Assembly (NCBI GenBank): GCA_019721075.1
Contig: JAHEAD010000018.1
Location: 1 to 42,159 of the forward strand
Source of the DNA: Candidatus Sysuiplasma jiujiangense
Lineage (GTDB): Archaea; Thermoplasmatota; Thermoplasmata; Sysuiplasmatales; Sysuiplasmataceae
Reading direction: 5' to 3'
Length of the DNA: 42,159 bases
The notes below the pieces were generated by a model. It saw only the letters and a program-made list of their open reading frames with translations, was not told where the DNA came from and did no database searches. Both the position numbers and the translations under genes were made by a program. Below are positions 8,894 through 17,002 of this stretch, piece after piece (position 1 is the first letter of the stretch; each line of letters begins with the position of its first letter).

Positions 8894-9636
8894 ATTGCGC
8901 GGCACAAAGGTGTCCGGAAAATGAAAAAGACGGAGAAGTGAGGAATCTGAAACTGAGGACAATTATCGGCGTATCGGATCTGAGGGCGGAACCGAAATTC
9001 AGATCTGAAAGGGTAAGCCAGACCATTTTCGGCGAGGCGGTCGATGTGCTGAAAGGCGGAAGCGGCGACTACATGCATGTCAGGGCTGCCGACGGATACG
9101 AGGCATACACGTCCAGAAACGGTTTCGGGAAGGTGTCGGCAGAACCGGAATACAAGATTGTGCAGGCCTGGAAGACAGGCGATATCAGGCTGCCGGTAGG
9201 CTCCCTTCTGACAGAGGATGACGTGGAAAAAATGCTTATCCCCCGGAAATTTTACAGGCCGCTTGATTATTCTGTTGATGTGCTGGGGCTGGCACGCGGA
9301 TATCTCGGCGTTCCCTACCTGTGGGGCGGAGTGTCGGAATTCGGTATAGACTGCTCCGGACTGGTTCAGCGCGTGTTCGGATTCAACGGTGTGAAACTTC
9401 CCAGGAATGCGGGTGAGCAGGAACATGCCGGTAAAATCGTATCATCTCTTGATGAGGCGGAGCCTGAGGATACTGTCTTCTTTCCGGGACATGTCGGAAT
9501 ATACATGGGAAAGGGGCGCCTGATTCATGCCAATCTGCACAATCAGAGGGTGAGCATAACCGATCTGTCTGACCGTAGCGCATATTCATCCTATCTGAGG
9601 AAACATGTGACATCAATAAGGAGGATAAGGAACTGA
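8890..9636 (+). CDS. NlpC/P60 family peptidase (murein peptide hydrolase type)
   Basis: The 248-residue product has an N-terminal bacterial SH3-like part (about 20-90: TIIGVSDLRAEPKFRSERVS) and a C-terminal NlpC/P60 domain (about 125-240). The catalytic residues are visible: Cys155 (GIDCSGLVQRVF), His201 (FFPGHVGIYMG) and His213 (LIHAN). The Cys-His-His triad, with 12 residues between the histidines, resembles gamma-D-glutamyl-L-diamino acid peptidases such as YkfC. No signal peptide or membrane segment is seen, so it probably acts in the cytosol on imported peptides. The start ATG overlaps the epimerase stop by 4 bases, so the two are coupled. In Bacillus the same two activities are neighbours and release L-Ala-D-Glu and then epimerise it. 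The host presumably has no murein of its own, so the source would be foreign peptides. Confidence 0.88.
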   Translation: MNCAAQRCPENEKDGEVRNLKLRTIIGVSDLRAEPKFRSERVSQTIFGEAVDVLKGGSGDYMHVRAADGYEAYTSRNGFGKVSAEPEYKIVQAWKTGDIRLPVGSLLTEDDVEKMLIPRKFYRPLDYSVDVLGLARGYLGVPYLWGGVSEFGIDCSGLVQRVFGFNGVKLPRNAGEQEHAGKIVSSLDEAEPEDTVFFPGHVGIYMGKGRLIHANLHNQRVSITDLSDRSAYSSYLRKHVTSIRRIRN

Positions 9637-9740
9637 AGTTCAGACACGGGTTTATGGAATGGTCTTTCGAATTGGGCTGCAGTCTTTCTTGTTAGTCACG
9701 GGCAATCAGAACTGGCACCTCGATGGGCAGAATCGGCCTT

Positions 9741-9751
9741 CAATATTATTT
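9741..9751 (+). promoter_or_regulatory. TATA-like box of the D-aminoacylase gene
   Basis: CAATATTATTT is centred about 32 bases before the GTG at 9778, so this gene can be transcribed separately from the epimerase-peptidase pair with almost no leader. Confidence 0.45.
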
Positions 9752-9777
9752 CATACATGTAGGGTATAACCTCTTTC

Positions 9778-11340
9778 GTGTTCGAAATTGTCAACGGCTT
9801 AATTGCCGACGGAAGCGGCAGGCCCCTTTTTGAAAATCCCGGTATAATCGTCAGGAAGGACAGAATGTTCTTTGACACCAGGGCCGGGAAGAATCCCCGG
9901 GCAAAGGTGATCGACGCCGGCAGTCTGGTCATTGCCCCCGGGTTCATCGACGCCCATTCACACTCCGATGTAGCTGTCCTGCGCAATCCACGTGCAGAAA
10001 ACAGGATACTCCAGGGTATAACTACCGAGGTAACGGGTAATTGCGGCTTTTCCCCTTTTCCTGTGACGGATCTCAACAGGGATGCGATGAAACGGGAATA
10101 TGTGCGATCCGGCGTCAGGCTGAGATGGAACAACCTGAGCGGATATGCGGAAGCGGTCAACAGGGTCAGGCCGGCAATCAACATTGCACCCCTGCAGGGA
10201 CACGGGAATCTCAGGGCCGCTGCCATGGGTTATGCCGGAAGGGCGCCGGACGGCAAAGAGCTAAGGCTGATGAAGAAACTCCTTTCCGAAAGTATGGCAG
10301 CCGGCTCTTTCGGCCTTTCATCCGGGCTGGAATACACGCCATCATCATTTGCGAACTGGAAGGAACTTGCCTCGCTCTGTTCAGTCGTTTCAAAATTCGG
10401 CGGGGTCTATGCGACCCACATGAGAAACGAGGATGATTTCCTTGAGAAATCTGTCGCCGAATCGCTGAAGGTATCCAGAGAAGGGGGCGTCAGGCTGGAA
10501 ATATCCCACCTGAAGTCAACGAGGAGGGCCAACTGGGGCAAGGTGGTGACGGTCCTCGCTGAGCTTGAAAGAAAATCGGCCAGGAACAGGGCAATAGCAT
10601 GGGATGCATACCCGTATGCGGCCTGCCACACAGATCTGACAATCACCCTTCCCTCGTACATAATGGACGGCGGTTTCTCCTCGATGCTCACGGCAGTTGC
10701 GGATGCGAAGACAAGAGCGAAGGTTATGGCCGACATGGAAAAGGACAGGGATATGGAAGACTGGAATGCGATTGTCGTGGAAGACATCACTTCAGGCGAA
10801 ATTTCGCATTTCAATAACAGAAATATCGGTGACATTGCCAGGCAGATGAACACGGTAGCCCCGGAGGCTGTATTGAAACTGCTTGAGATCAACGGTCATG
10901 ATATCGCAATTATCGTGCACAACATGGCACAGGAGGACGTCGACAGGGTGTTCAGCCATCCGCTGACCGGAATAGGCAGCGACAGTTCCGTTTATACAGG
11001 CGGCCATCCCCACCCGCGGGCATTCGGCACTTTTCCAAGGGCGTTTGCACGTTACGTCAGGGAACTCAAAAGCTGTCCGATGGAGCTCATGGTAATAAAA
11101 GCATCGGGACTCAATGCTGAAAGATTTTCAATACAGATGAGAGGATTCCTGCGTGACGGATATTTTGCCGACATAGTCATATTCAGCCCGGTGGTCATTG
11201 CAGACAGGAGCACTTATGAGCAGCCTTCCATAGAGCCGGAGGGCATAAGACACCTGTTTGTAAACGGCGTTCCTGAAATAGAAGATGGGAAGGTTACAGG
11301 CAGGCGGGGCGGGAGAGTGCTTAAGCTGAATGCCGCATGA
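9778..11340 (+). CDS. N-acyl-D-amino-acid deacylase (D-aminoacylase, amidohydrolase superfamily)
   Basis: The 520-residue product is a full-length D-aminoacylase-like amidohydrolase (family members are about 480-530). Metal-site residues follow the family: His60 and His62 (DAHSHSD), Cys89 (TGNCGFSPFP), His214 (YATHMRNEDD), His244 (EISHLKS) and Asp402 (GIGSDSSVYTGG), followed by the typical HPRAFGTFPR. The Cys ligand between the first His pair and the barrel distinguishes this group from dihydroorotases and hydantoinases. The reaction is hydrolysis of N-acyl-D-amino acids to the free D-amino acid; dipeptides with a C-terminal D-residue are also possible. It starts with GTG at 9778 and follows the dipeptide epimerase/NlpC-P60 pair by 141 bases on the same strand, which suggests joint use of D-amino acid containing peptides. 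Confidence 0.9.
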   Translation: MFEIVNGLIADGSGRPLFENPGIIVRKDRMFFDTRAGKNPRAKVIDAGSLVIAPGFIDAHSHSDVAVLRNPRAENRILQGITTEVTGNCGFSPFPVTDLNRDAMKREYVRSGVRLRWNNLSGYAEAVNRVRPAINIAPLQGHGNLRAAAMGYAGRAPDGKELRLMKKLLSESMAAGSFGLSSGLEYTPSSFANWKELASLCSVVSKFGGVYATHMRNEDDFLEKSVAESLKVSREGGVRLEISHLKSTRRANWGKVVTVLAELERKSARNRAIAWDAYPYAACHTDLTITLPSYIMDGGFSSMLTAVADAKTRAKVMADMEKDRDMEDWNAIVVEDITSGEISHFNNRNIGDIARQMNTVAPEAVLKLLEINGHDIAIIVHNMAQEDVDRVFSHPLTGIGSDSSVYTGGHPHPRAFGTFPRAFARYVRELKSCPMELMVIKASGLNAERFSIQMRGFLRDGYFADIVIFSPVVIADRSTYEQPSIEPEGIRHLFVNGVPEIEDGKVTGRRGGRVLKLNAA

Positions 11341-11498
11341 TGCGTCTGCCCCCTTGTGCCGGAAGCGCCGATGCGGACTGTGCGAACATACGCCATAGCG
11401 CCGGTCAGTGGGCTGTTCCGCCGCAATGGCCTGCAGAAGGCGCCAGCAGGCACTCGTCTCCCTGATACCAGGTCAGATCCGCAATAGTCCTGCAGCTA

Positions 11499-11542
11499 TT
11501 TTTATATCTGAACACTACTGATTAAACATGCCTCAAAGGTGA
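11499..11542 (+). promoter_or_regulatory. TATA-like box and Shine-Dalgarno site of the pirin gene
   Basis: TTTTTATAT (11499-11507) would start transcription near 11530, and AAAGGTGA (11535-11542) sits 9 bases before the ATG at 11552. This is one of few genes here with both a short leader and a clear Shine-Dalgarno site. Confidence 0.5.
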
Positions 11543-11551
11543 ATTGGAAAT

Positions 11552-12478
11552 ATGGAAACAAGACGTGTCGCCGAAGTTCTGAAGAGCAGACCGACGATGG
11601 AAGGAGCAGGGGTCAGGCTGATGAGGGGTTTCGGGAATCAGCAGCTTGCATATGTTTTCGACCCTTTTCTTCTCTTTGACGATTTCGGTTCGCATTATCC
11701 CCATGAATACATGGCAGGTTTTCCTTGGCATCCGCACAGGGGAATAGAGACGGTAACATACCTTCTGAAAGGAGAGGTGCACCACGAAGACAGCACAGGG
11801 ACAAAGGGTGTAATACGCAGCGGCGATCTCCAGTGGATGAGCGCAGGCAGCGGAATCTACCATGCCGAAATGCCGAGACCGCCACCGAAGGAAAATGGCA
11901 GCCAGAAGGAGGACAGCGAGATGAGGGGCTTCCAGCTTTGGGTCAATATCCCTGCGGACAGGAAAATGAGCGAGCCGAACTACAAGAATCTGCTCAGGCA
12001 GAATGTGGCGGATGTCGAGCTCAATGACGGTACGAGGGTAAAGCTTGTCGCAGGCGAGCTCAAAAAGGTTCCCGGTGTCGGAGACATTTCCGGTCCTGTC
12101 AGGGACCTGCCTGTTGACGCACATTATCTCGATGTTACCATGAAGAATGAAAGCGAATTGAGCTACAACGTGAAGGACGGTTACACGACATTCGCTTATG
12201 TGGTTGAAGGCGAGGCAATATTCGATACAAGGAACAACATACGCGCCGGGCCGAGATCCGTTGTTCTTTTCGAGCGCTATGGCGACAATGTGAACATCAG
12301 GACGGATGAGACAGGGGCACGCTTCCTCCTCATCTCGGGGAGGCCTCTGAAAGAACCCATCGCATGGCATGGCCCTATTGTTATGAATACAAGGGAACAG
12401 CTGATGGAGGCCTTCCAGGAACTTCAGACCGGCGAATTCATAAAGCACAAGGCTACATCATACGATTACATCGAATAG
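11552..12478 (+). CDS. Pirin family bicupin protein
   Basis: The 308-residue product is a typical pirin with two cupin domains. The N-terminal cupin carries the metal-binding signature FPWHPHRGIETVTYLLKGEV (about 53-72) with two histidines, a third His in VHHEDSTG, and a downstream Glu in AGSGIYHAEMP; the C-terminal cupin (about 165-290) lacks such ligands, as usual. Pirins are iron-binding proteins described variously as quercetin dioxygenase-like enzymes or redox-sensitive regulators, so the cellular role is not clear from sequence. A short Lys/Glu-rich insertion (PPPKENGSQKEDSEMRG) interrupts the domain near residues 110-126. The neighbours give no functional hint. It converges on the agmatine deiminase gene, leaving only 15 bases between them. 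Confidence 0.92.
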   Translation: METRRVAEVLKSRPTMEGAGVRLMRGFGNQQLAYVFDPFLLFDDFGSHYPHEYMAGFPWHPHRGIETVTYLLKGEVHHEDSTGTKGVIRSGDLQWMSAGSGIYHAEMPRPPPKENGSQKEDSEMRGFQLWVNIPADRKMSEPNYKNLLRQNVADVELNDGTRVKLVAGELKKVPGVGDISGPVRDLPVDAHYLDVTMKNESELSYNVKDGYTTFAYVVEGEAIFDTRNNIRAGPRSVVLFERYGDNVNIRTDETGARFLLISGRPLKEPIAWHGPIVMNTREQLMEAFQELQTGEFIKHKATSYDYIE

Positions 12479-12493
12479 CTCCCGGCCAGTGTA

Positions 12494-13540
12494 TCAGGGT
12501 GACGGCTGCTGCTGGGTGGCGCAGTGTATCGTTCCGAAGCCATGAACCATGGCACTGCAGTCAATGCCCACGATACGCCTCCCCCTGAAAACATCTTTCA
12601 GGGCATCCAGTATGATGTCATCATTTCTGCATCCGAATACAGGCACCAGCACCGCTGAGTTCCCTATGTAGAAATTGGCGTAACTTGCCGGCAATCCTGC
12701 GGTGTCCGGTGTCCTGACCGGCATGGGCACCTCCACGATATCCACTTCATCCCTGCCCAGGGAAAAAGCTCTCTTCAAAATCTTCAGATTGGCATCCAGT
12801 ACTCCCCGGTTGGAATCATCCCTGTTGCTTTCCACCATGCATATGACGGTGTCCATGGAAACGAAACGGGCTACGTCGTCAATGTGACCGTCCGTGTCAT
12901 CGCCCTCTATACCGCCGCTCAGCCAGATTACCTCTTTCGCGCCGAGATACTCCCCAAGCTTCATCTCGATATCCCTCCTTCCAAGTGCCGGGTTCCTGTT
13001 TTTGTTGAGGAGGCACTGCTCTGTGGTGAGGAGCCTTCCGCTGCCGTCTACATCGATTGAACCCCCTTCAAGCACCATACCTGTCTCGACAATTTCCAGT
13101 TCGGCCGATTTGGCTATTTCCATTCCTGCAATGTTGTCCGGAAGCAGATCATCGTATTTGTTCCCCCATGCATTGAATGTCCATTTTGTCGCAACAATCT
13201 TTCGTGCATTCCTTTTTCTGACGAAAATCGGCCCGTAGTCGCGGACCCAGACGTCCGCTGCCTGTATGGTGTGGAATTTTACGTTCCTGGTGCTGTTGAG
13301 CATGGAAGTTATGTGCTCCTCAAGAGATGCGTCTGCGGCGAGTATGTCGATCCTTTCGCCCCGGGACAGTTCCTCCACTATACCGACGAATGTCTGCTCC
13401 ACCTCTTCCATTATGTCGTCCGGAAAGGTCAGTCTGTTCCCGGGCCAGGAAATCCATGTGGACTCATGTTTTTCCCACTCCGCCGGCATCCTGTACTCCG
13501 GTATCCCGTCCTTCGTAATATCATGCGGTAAGCGGATCAC
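12494..13540 (-). CDS. aguA: Agmatine deiminase (agmatine iminohydrolase)
   Basis: The 348-residue product belongs to the peptidyl-arginine deiminase fold and matches agmatine deiminases. It begins with MPAEWEKHESTWISWP, has the DVWVRDYGPIFV segment (substrate acid residues), the ggIEGDDTDGHIDD motif with the catalytic His, and the nucleophile Cys340 in GFGTIHCATQQQP at the C-terminus. It converts agmatine to N-carbamoylputrescine and ammonia in the cytosol. The ATG overlaps the stop of the upstream aguB by 4 bases, so the two steps agmatine to N-carbamoylputrescine to putrescine are encoded in one transcript. Length is usual for the family and all catalytic positions are present. Confidence 0.94.
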   Translation of the reverse strand: MIRLPHDITKDGIPEYRMPAEWEKHESTWISWPGNRLTFPDDIMEEVEQTFVGIVEELSRGERIDILAADASLEEHITSMLNSTRNVKFHTIQAADVWVRDYGPIFVRKRNARKIVATKWTFNAWGNKYDDLLPDNIAGMEIAKSAELEIVETGMVLEGGSIDVDGSGRLLTTEQCLLNKNRNPALGRRDIEMKLGEYLGAKEVIWLSGGIEGDDTDGHIDDVARFVSMDTVICMVESNRDDSNRGVLDANLKILKRAFSLGRDEVDIVEVPMPVRTPDTAGLPASYANFYIGNSAVLVPVFGCRNDDIILDALKDVFRGRRIVGIDCSAMVHGFGTIHCATQQQPSP

Positions 13541-14373
13541 CTGACCAGTCTGCCATATGTTGAGGGCATCCTGTTCCTCAGGAACCCCCAGCCTTTTTCA
13601 ATGTTTCTTCCGAGACCAGGATCGCATTCGGCAATCAGTGCCTCTTCCCCGCGTCCTCCCCTGGCAATGAAATTTCCAAACTGATCACAGACGAATGAGC
13701 CGCCCCAGAAATTCATGTCACCTTCCCTGCCTGTTCTGTTTGCGCATGCTACAATCAGACTGTTGGCTATGGCATGCCCCCTCTGTACGGCGGTCCACGC
13801 GTCCTTCCAGCTGCCTTCCGTCTGTTCTATGCCTCTCACCGTTCCTATCGCTGTCGGATAAAAAAGTATGTCCGCACCCATGAGCCTGTTGATTCGTGCA
13901 GCCTCGGAATACCACTGGTCAAAGCAGATGAGCACGCCGATCCTGCATTTCTCAGTTTTTACAACGGTGTATCTGTTTCCCGGCGAGAAGTAGTTTTTTT
14001 CATAAAAATAGGGATCCTGGGGAACATGGACTTTCCTGTATTTCCCTATCAGTCTTCCCTTCGCGTCAAAGATGAGGGAGGTGTTGTACCTCCTTCCCCC
14101 GGCCGACTCAAAGAGCGAGCCGCCTACAAGCACGACCCTGTTCTCCCTGGCTGCTGCCGAAAGCATGTCGCTCGAAGGGCCGGGAATCCTTTCTGGTTTC
14201 ACCGTACTGTTTCTGGAAGCAGGAAAGTATCTGGTGCCAAAAAGTTCGGGAAGGCAGACTATTTCCGCTCCGGATTTCGCCGCCCTGCCGACCATTTCCG
14301 ATGCCCTGTGCAGGTTCTTTTCGGCATCCCCGTGCGTCTTCATCTGAACAAGACCGACCTTGAGTTTCTCCAT
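13537..14373 (-). CDS. aguB: N-carbamoylputrescine amidase (nitrilase superfamily)
   Basis: The 278-residue product is a carbon-nitrogen hydrolase with the full Glu-Lys-Cys triad: Glu43 (CLPELFGTRYF), Lys114 (KYRKVHVP) and Cys150 (VLICFDQWYSEAAR). The LFGTRYF and FDQWYSE contexts are characteristic of N-carbamoylputrescine amidases rather than omega-amidases or beta-ureidopropionases. It hydrolyses N-carbamoylputrescine to putrescine, CO2 and ammonia. It is the first gene of the aguBA operon, with a 4-base overlap to aguA, which is the strongest support for the substrate. A 152-base gap separates it from the hyf-like operon on the same strand, so an own promoter is likely; a stretch with AATAATAAG on the minus strand near 14430 could serve. 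Confidence 0.92.
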   Translation of the reverse strand: MEKLKVGLVQMKTHGDAEKNLHRASEMVGRAAKSGAEIVCLPELFGTRYFPASRNSTVKPERIPGPSSDMLSAAARENRVVLVGGSLFESAGGRRYNTSLIFDAKGRLIGKYRKVHVPQDPYFYEKNYFSPGNRYTVVKTEKCRIGVLICFDQWYSEAARINRLMGADILFYPTAIGTVRGIEQTEGSWKDAWTAVQRGHAIANSLIVACANRTGREGDMNFWGGSFVCDQFGNFIARGGRGEEALIAECDPGLGRNIEKGWGFLRNRMPSTYGRLVR

Positions 14374-14525
14374 TTACTGTTTCCCGCCTTACGACACGGC
14401 AGTGTGTTGAAAATAGTCTGTCTTATTATTCTTTGTCCATGGTGGTGAATTTGATGCAGTCTGTCCGGTGCAGACTGTGAAGAGAAGCTGTCATGCGGAC
14501 ATGCTTTCGCGATACGGCAGGACAC

Positions 14526-16376
14526 TCAGATCCACACGTATAGCAGAACGGCAATGAGTGCAGCCAGTATGTAAAGCATGTATCTTCCAATGGAGCTGTT
14601 CATGATACTTCTGCCGGAATGGTATGATATACTTCTGTATGCTCTTCCGGCCGCTTCGAGGGCATTCCACTCCCTGTTGAGAGGCGTCGTCGCGCCTGTT
14701 TCTCTTCCAAAGAGGTATCTGAACATCAGTCTCACCGGATTTGAATACTGAAACGGGCCGTAAGATCCAGGCTCAGCCATCAGGCCGCCTGCCCATACCG
14801 GTACTGTTCTTCCCTTCCTTCCTGCACCGATCAGCACGTATGCTGTTGTCGAGAAGATGAAGATCAGGCCTGCTATAAAGAACGGTGAAATAAGTCCGAA
14901 TACACCGGACGGACCAGGCGAGGTTATCAGCAGTCCATCCGGCACTGCGAGGAGACCGCCTATCAGTGACGAAATGCCGTGTCCCGTCACCATTTCTATT
15001 GCGCTATCTGCGAAATAAAGAAAGTAAGAGGACAGGATTCCCAGAAAGAGAACAACGATCCCGGCAACGGCGACTCCCGACGAAAGCAGTTTTCCGCTGC
15101 TATTACTGCCTCCTGCCGTTCCATAGCCGAAAAGTTTGCTCATCGAAACAAGCGACATGCCCCCTCCCAGTGCAACTGCGGCACCTACAAAAACTGAGAT
15201 GACAGAAACGCCTGTTCCGCCGAAGGTTACGAGAATGAACAGTGTTTCGAGCAGCATCCATTCTCCCAGTCCTCCGCCGAACGGAAGCAGACCTGCAAGG
15301 GATAATGCGCAGATGAAACCGCCTGCCGCTGCGCCCGTTCCTGGTCCCTCTGATACATTTCCGAGCAGGCCGCTCCGGGACTTCTTTTCTATGATGCCGG
15401 AAAACATGAAGAGGCCTGCCTTTCCCAGTGTATGTGCAAAGACGAACACGATCGATGTTCCAGCAGCAAAAGCGGCCAGAAGATAGTCATGATAATAGAG
15501 TGCGACCACTACGGATCCGAGTGCTATCAGCATGGAACCTCCATTTTCAACTGTGCTGTAGGCCGGTATGATCTTGACATGCTCCGCGGTTGCCGCAAAC
15601 ACGGATGCGAATACGGCGGTGAATGCTCCTGCAACCATCATGAGTATGCCGGCACCGATGGATGGTGGAGTCAGGGATATCAGACGTAATATGCAGTAGA
15701 CTGCCAGCATAGTCATTGTTGCGCTGAAGAGAACAGAACCGTTGGTGGGCGCACTGCTGTGGGCAACAGGCAGCCAGTCTGATATCAGGAAGGGCGTGAC
15801 ACCCATCTTCACCGCGAAACCGAATATTCCGAGCAGAAATGCGACTGTGGAAGTGAAGTATGTCATTTCAAACGTTCCTGTTTCAAAATACAACACTGCA
15901 GTCATCAGAAGTATGAGCAGGGTGCTCAGTTCGCTGAATATGATGAAGAGCAGCGGCGCCCTTCCATTCACATTTTTTACTGAGATTATCTGCAGATATC
16001 CTGCGATGCTCATCATTTCCCAACCGAAGAGCAGGGTGAAGAAGGAGTGCGACAGCAGTACCACCACCATCGAGAGTATTGAAACTGAATAGCCGATGGC
16101 GTTTGTTCTGGAGTTCCTGTCGTAGCCTGCAGAATAGATGGAAGAAGCTGTCCAGGCAATTGCACCGATCATCAGGAATAGTGACGAAAGTGCGTCGAGC
16201 CTGAACGATATCAGCCCGTCAATGTAGAATGTGTCGGGTGGTGCATTTATGGACAGTATGGATATGATAAATGTGATCACTGAAACAGAACCCGTCAGGG
16301 CATAGGAAAGTCTTACCCGTGCCGTCGCAACCAGTGGCGGCAGGAAGAAAAGGGCCATGACGATAAACGGATTCAC
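14526..16376 (-). CDS. HyfB/NuoL-like ion-translocating membrane subunit
   Basis: The 616-residue product has about 15 membrane segments and is a Mrp/NuoL-type antiporter-like subunit, closest in appearance to HyfB/HycC. The proton-channel helix TM5 contains the conserved Glu (LLFGWEMMSIAGYLQI), TM7 a Lys (LGIFGFAVKMGVTPF), followed by the family signature SDWLPVAHSSAPTNGSVLFSATM, and a second buried Lys in HTLGKAGLFMFSG. The C-terminal helices and an amphipathic stretch (about 540-600) resemble HyfB. It is the last gene of the six-gene operon and its ATG overlaps the stop of the small-subunit gene (16373-16376). The role is proton or Na+ translocation driven by electron transfer in the peripheral arm. 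Confidence 0.88.
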   Translation of the reverse strand: MNPFIVMALFFLPPLVATARVRLSYALTGSVSVITFIISILSINAPPDTFYIDGLISFRLDALSSLFLMIGAIAWTASSIYSAGYDRNSRTNAIGYSVSILSMVVVLLSHSFFTLLFGWEMMSIAGYLQIISVKNVNGRAPLLFIIFSELSTLLILLMTAVLYFETGTFEMTYFTSTVAFLLGIFGFAVKMGVTPFLISDWLPVAHSSAPTNGSVLFSATMTMLAVYCILRLISLTPPSIGAGILMMVAGAFTAVFASVFAATAEHVKIIPAYSTVENGGSMLIALGSVVVALYYHDYLLAAFAAGTSIVFVFAHTLGKAGLFMFSGIIEKKSRSGLLGNVSEGPGTGAAAGGFICALSLAGLLPFGGGLGEWMLLETLFILVTFGGTGVSVISVFVGAAVALGGGMSLVSMSKLFGYGTAGGSNSSGKLLSSGVAVAGIVVLFLGILSSYFLYFADSAIEMVTGHGISSLIGGLLAVPDGLLITSPGPSGVFGLISPFFIAGLIFIFSTTAYVLIGAGRKGRTVPVWAGGLMAEPGSYGPFQYSNPVRLMFRYLFGRETGATTPLNREWNALEAAGRAYRSISYHSGRSIMNSSIGRYMLYILAALIAVLLYVWI

Positions 16377-17002
16377 CTTCCTCCCCTCGCCTTGATAAGC
16401 GCGTCAAGAATTGTAAAAGGACTCGGCGGGCATCCCGGGACAAGCACATCGACTCTGACCGCGCCGGTAACTGGTCTGCCTATGATTCCGCCCGAAATTG
16501 CACAGGTACCTGCCGCTATCACCAGTTTGGGTTCAGGCATGGCATCGTATGCCGCAATGAGCACGTCATGCATTCTTTCGGCCAGCACTCCGACAACAAT
16601 CAGCGCATCCGCGTGTCTGGGTGTGCTGGTGAAGAAAATTCCGAGTCTGTTGAAGTCATAAACCGGGTTTGAAAGCGCATGCACTTCCGTATTGCATGCG
16701 CCGCAGGAACCGGTATCTATGAGATAGATGTGAAACGACTGTCTGAATGTCCTGTTGCTCTCACTCAGCAGGGCAATTCTGACATCTCCTGCCGGTTCAA
16801 ACTGTGGAGCGCATCTTCCGCAGGAAATGCACCTCTCCATGTTGACACTGTCCGCTTCAACGGCATCTGCCGGGCATTCAACGCGCCCCTCCATTTTTCT
16901 GACCGGCTTTGTGCTCCATGCCGATACGCTCTCCGCATCTCCGTCAGGAAAACGCGTGGTCACAATACCCTTCCTGAGGCCGCTTAAAATCCAGGATTTC
17001 AC
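16373..17002 (-). CDS. HyfH-HyfI fusion: ferredoxin domain plus NuoB-like small subunit
   Basis: The 209-residue product joins two subunits usually encoded separately. Residues 1-90 resemble the HyfH/HycF ferredoxin start (MKSWILSGLRKGIVTTRFPD) but keep only enough cysteines for one 4Fe-4S cluster: Cys43 (VECPADAV) with Cys58, Cys61 and Cys64 (CISCGRC). Residues 91-209 are the NuoB/HyfI-like small subunit with the four ligands of the proximal cluster: Cys100 and Cys103 (GSCGACNTEV), Cys167 (AGTCAISGG) and Cys191 (PGCPPSP). The protein would pass electrons between a soluble donor or acceptor and the membrane arm. It overlaps the genes on both sides by 4 bases. No frameshift is needed to read it as one protein. 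Confidence 0.85.
   Translation of the reverse strand: MKSWILSGLRKGIVTTRFPDGDAESVSAWSTKPVRKMEGRVECPADAVEADSVNMERCISCGRCAPQFEPAGDVRIALLSESNRTFRQSFHIYLIDTGSCGACNTEVHALSNPVYDFNRLGIFFTSTPRHADALIVVGVLAERMHDVLIAAYDAMPEPKLVIAAGTCAISGGIIGRPVTGAVRVDVLVPGCPPSPFTILDALIKARGGR

Noticed and set aside
11522-12448. Minus-strand frame of 308 codons over the pirin gene
   Set aside because: It mirrors the pirin frame almost exactly; the pirin product has clear cupin motifs while this one has none.
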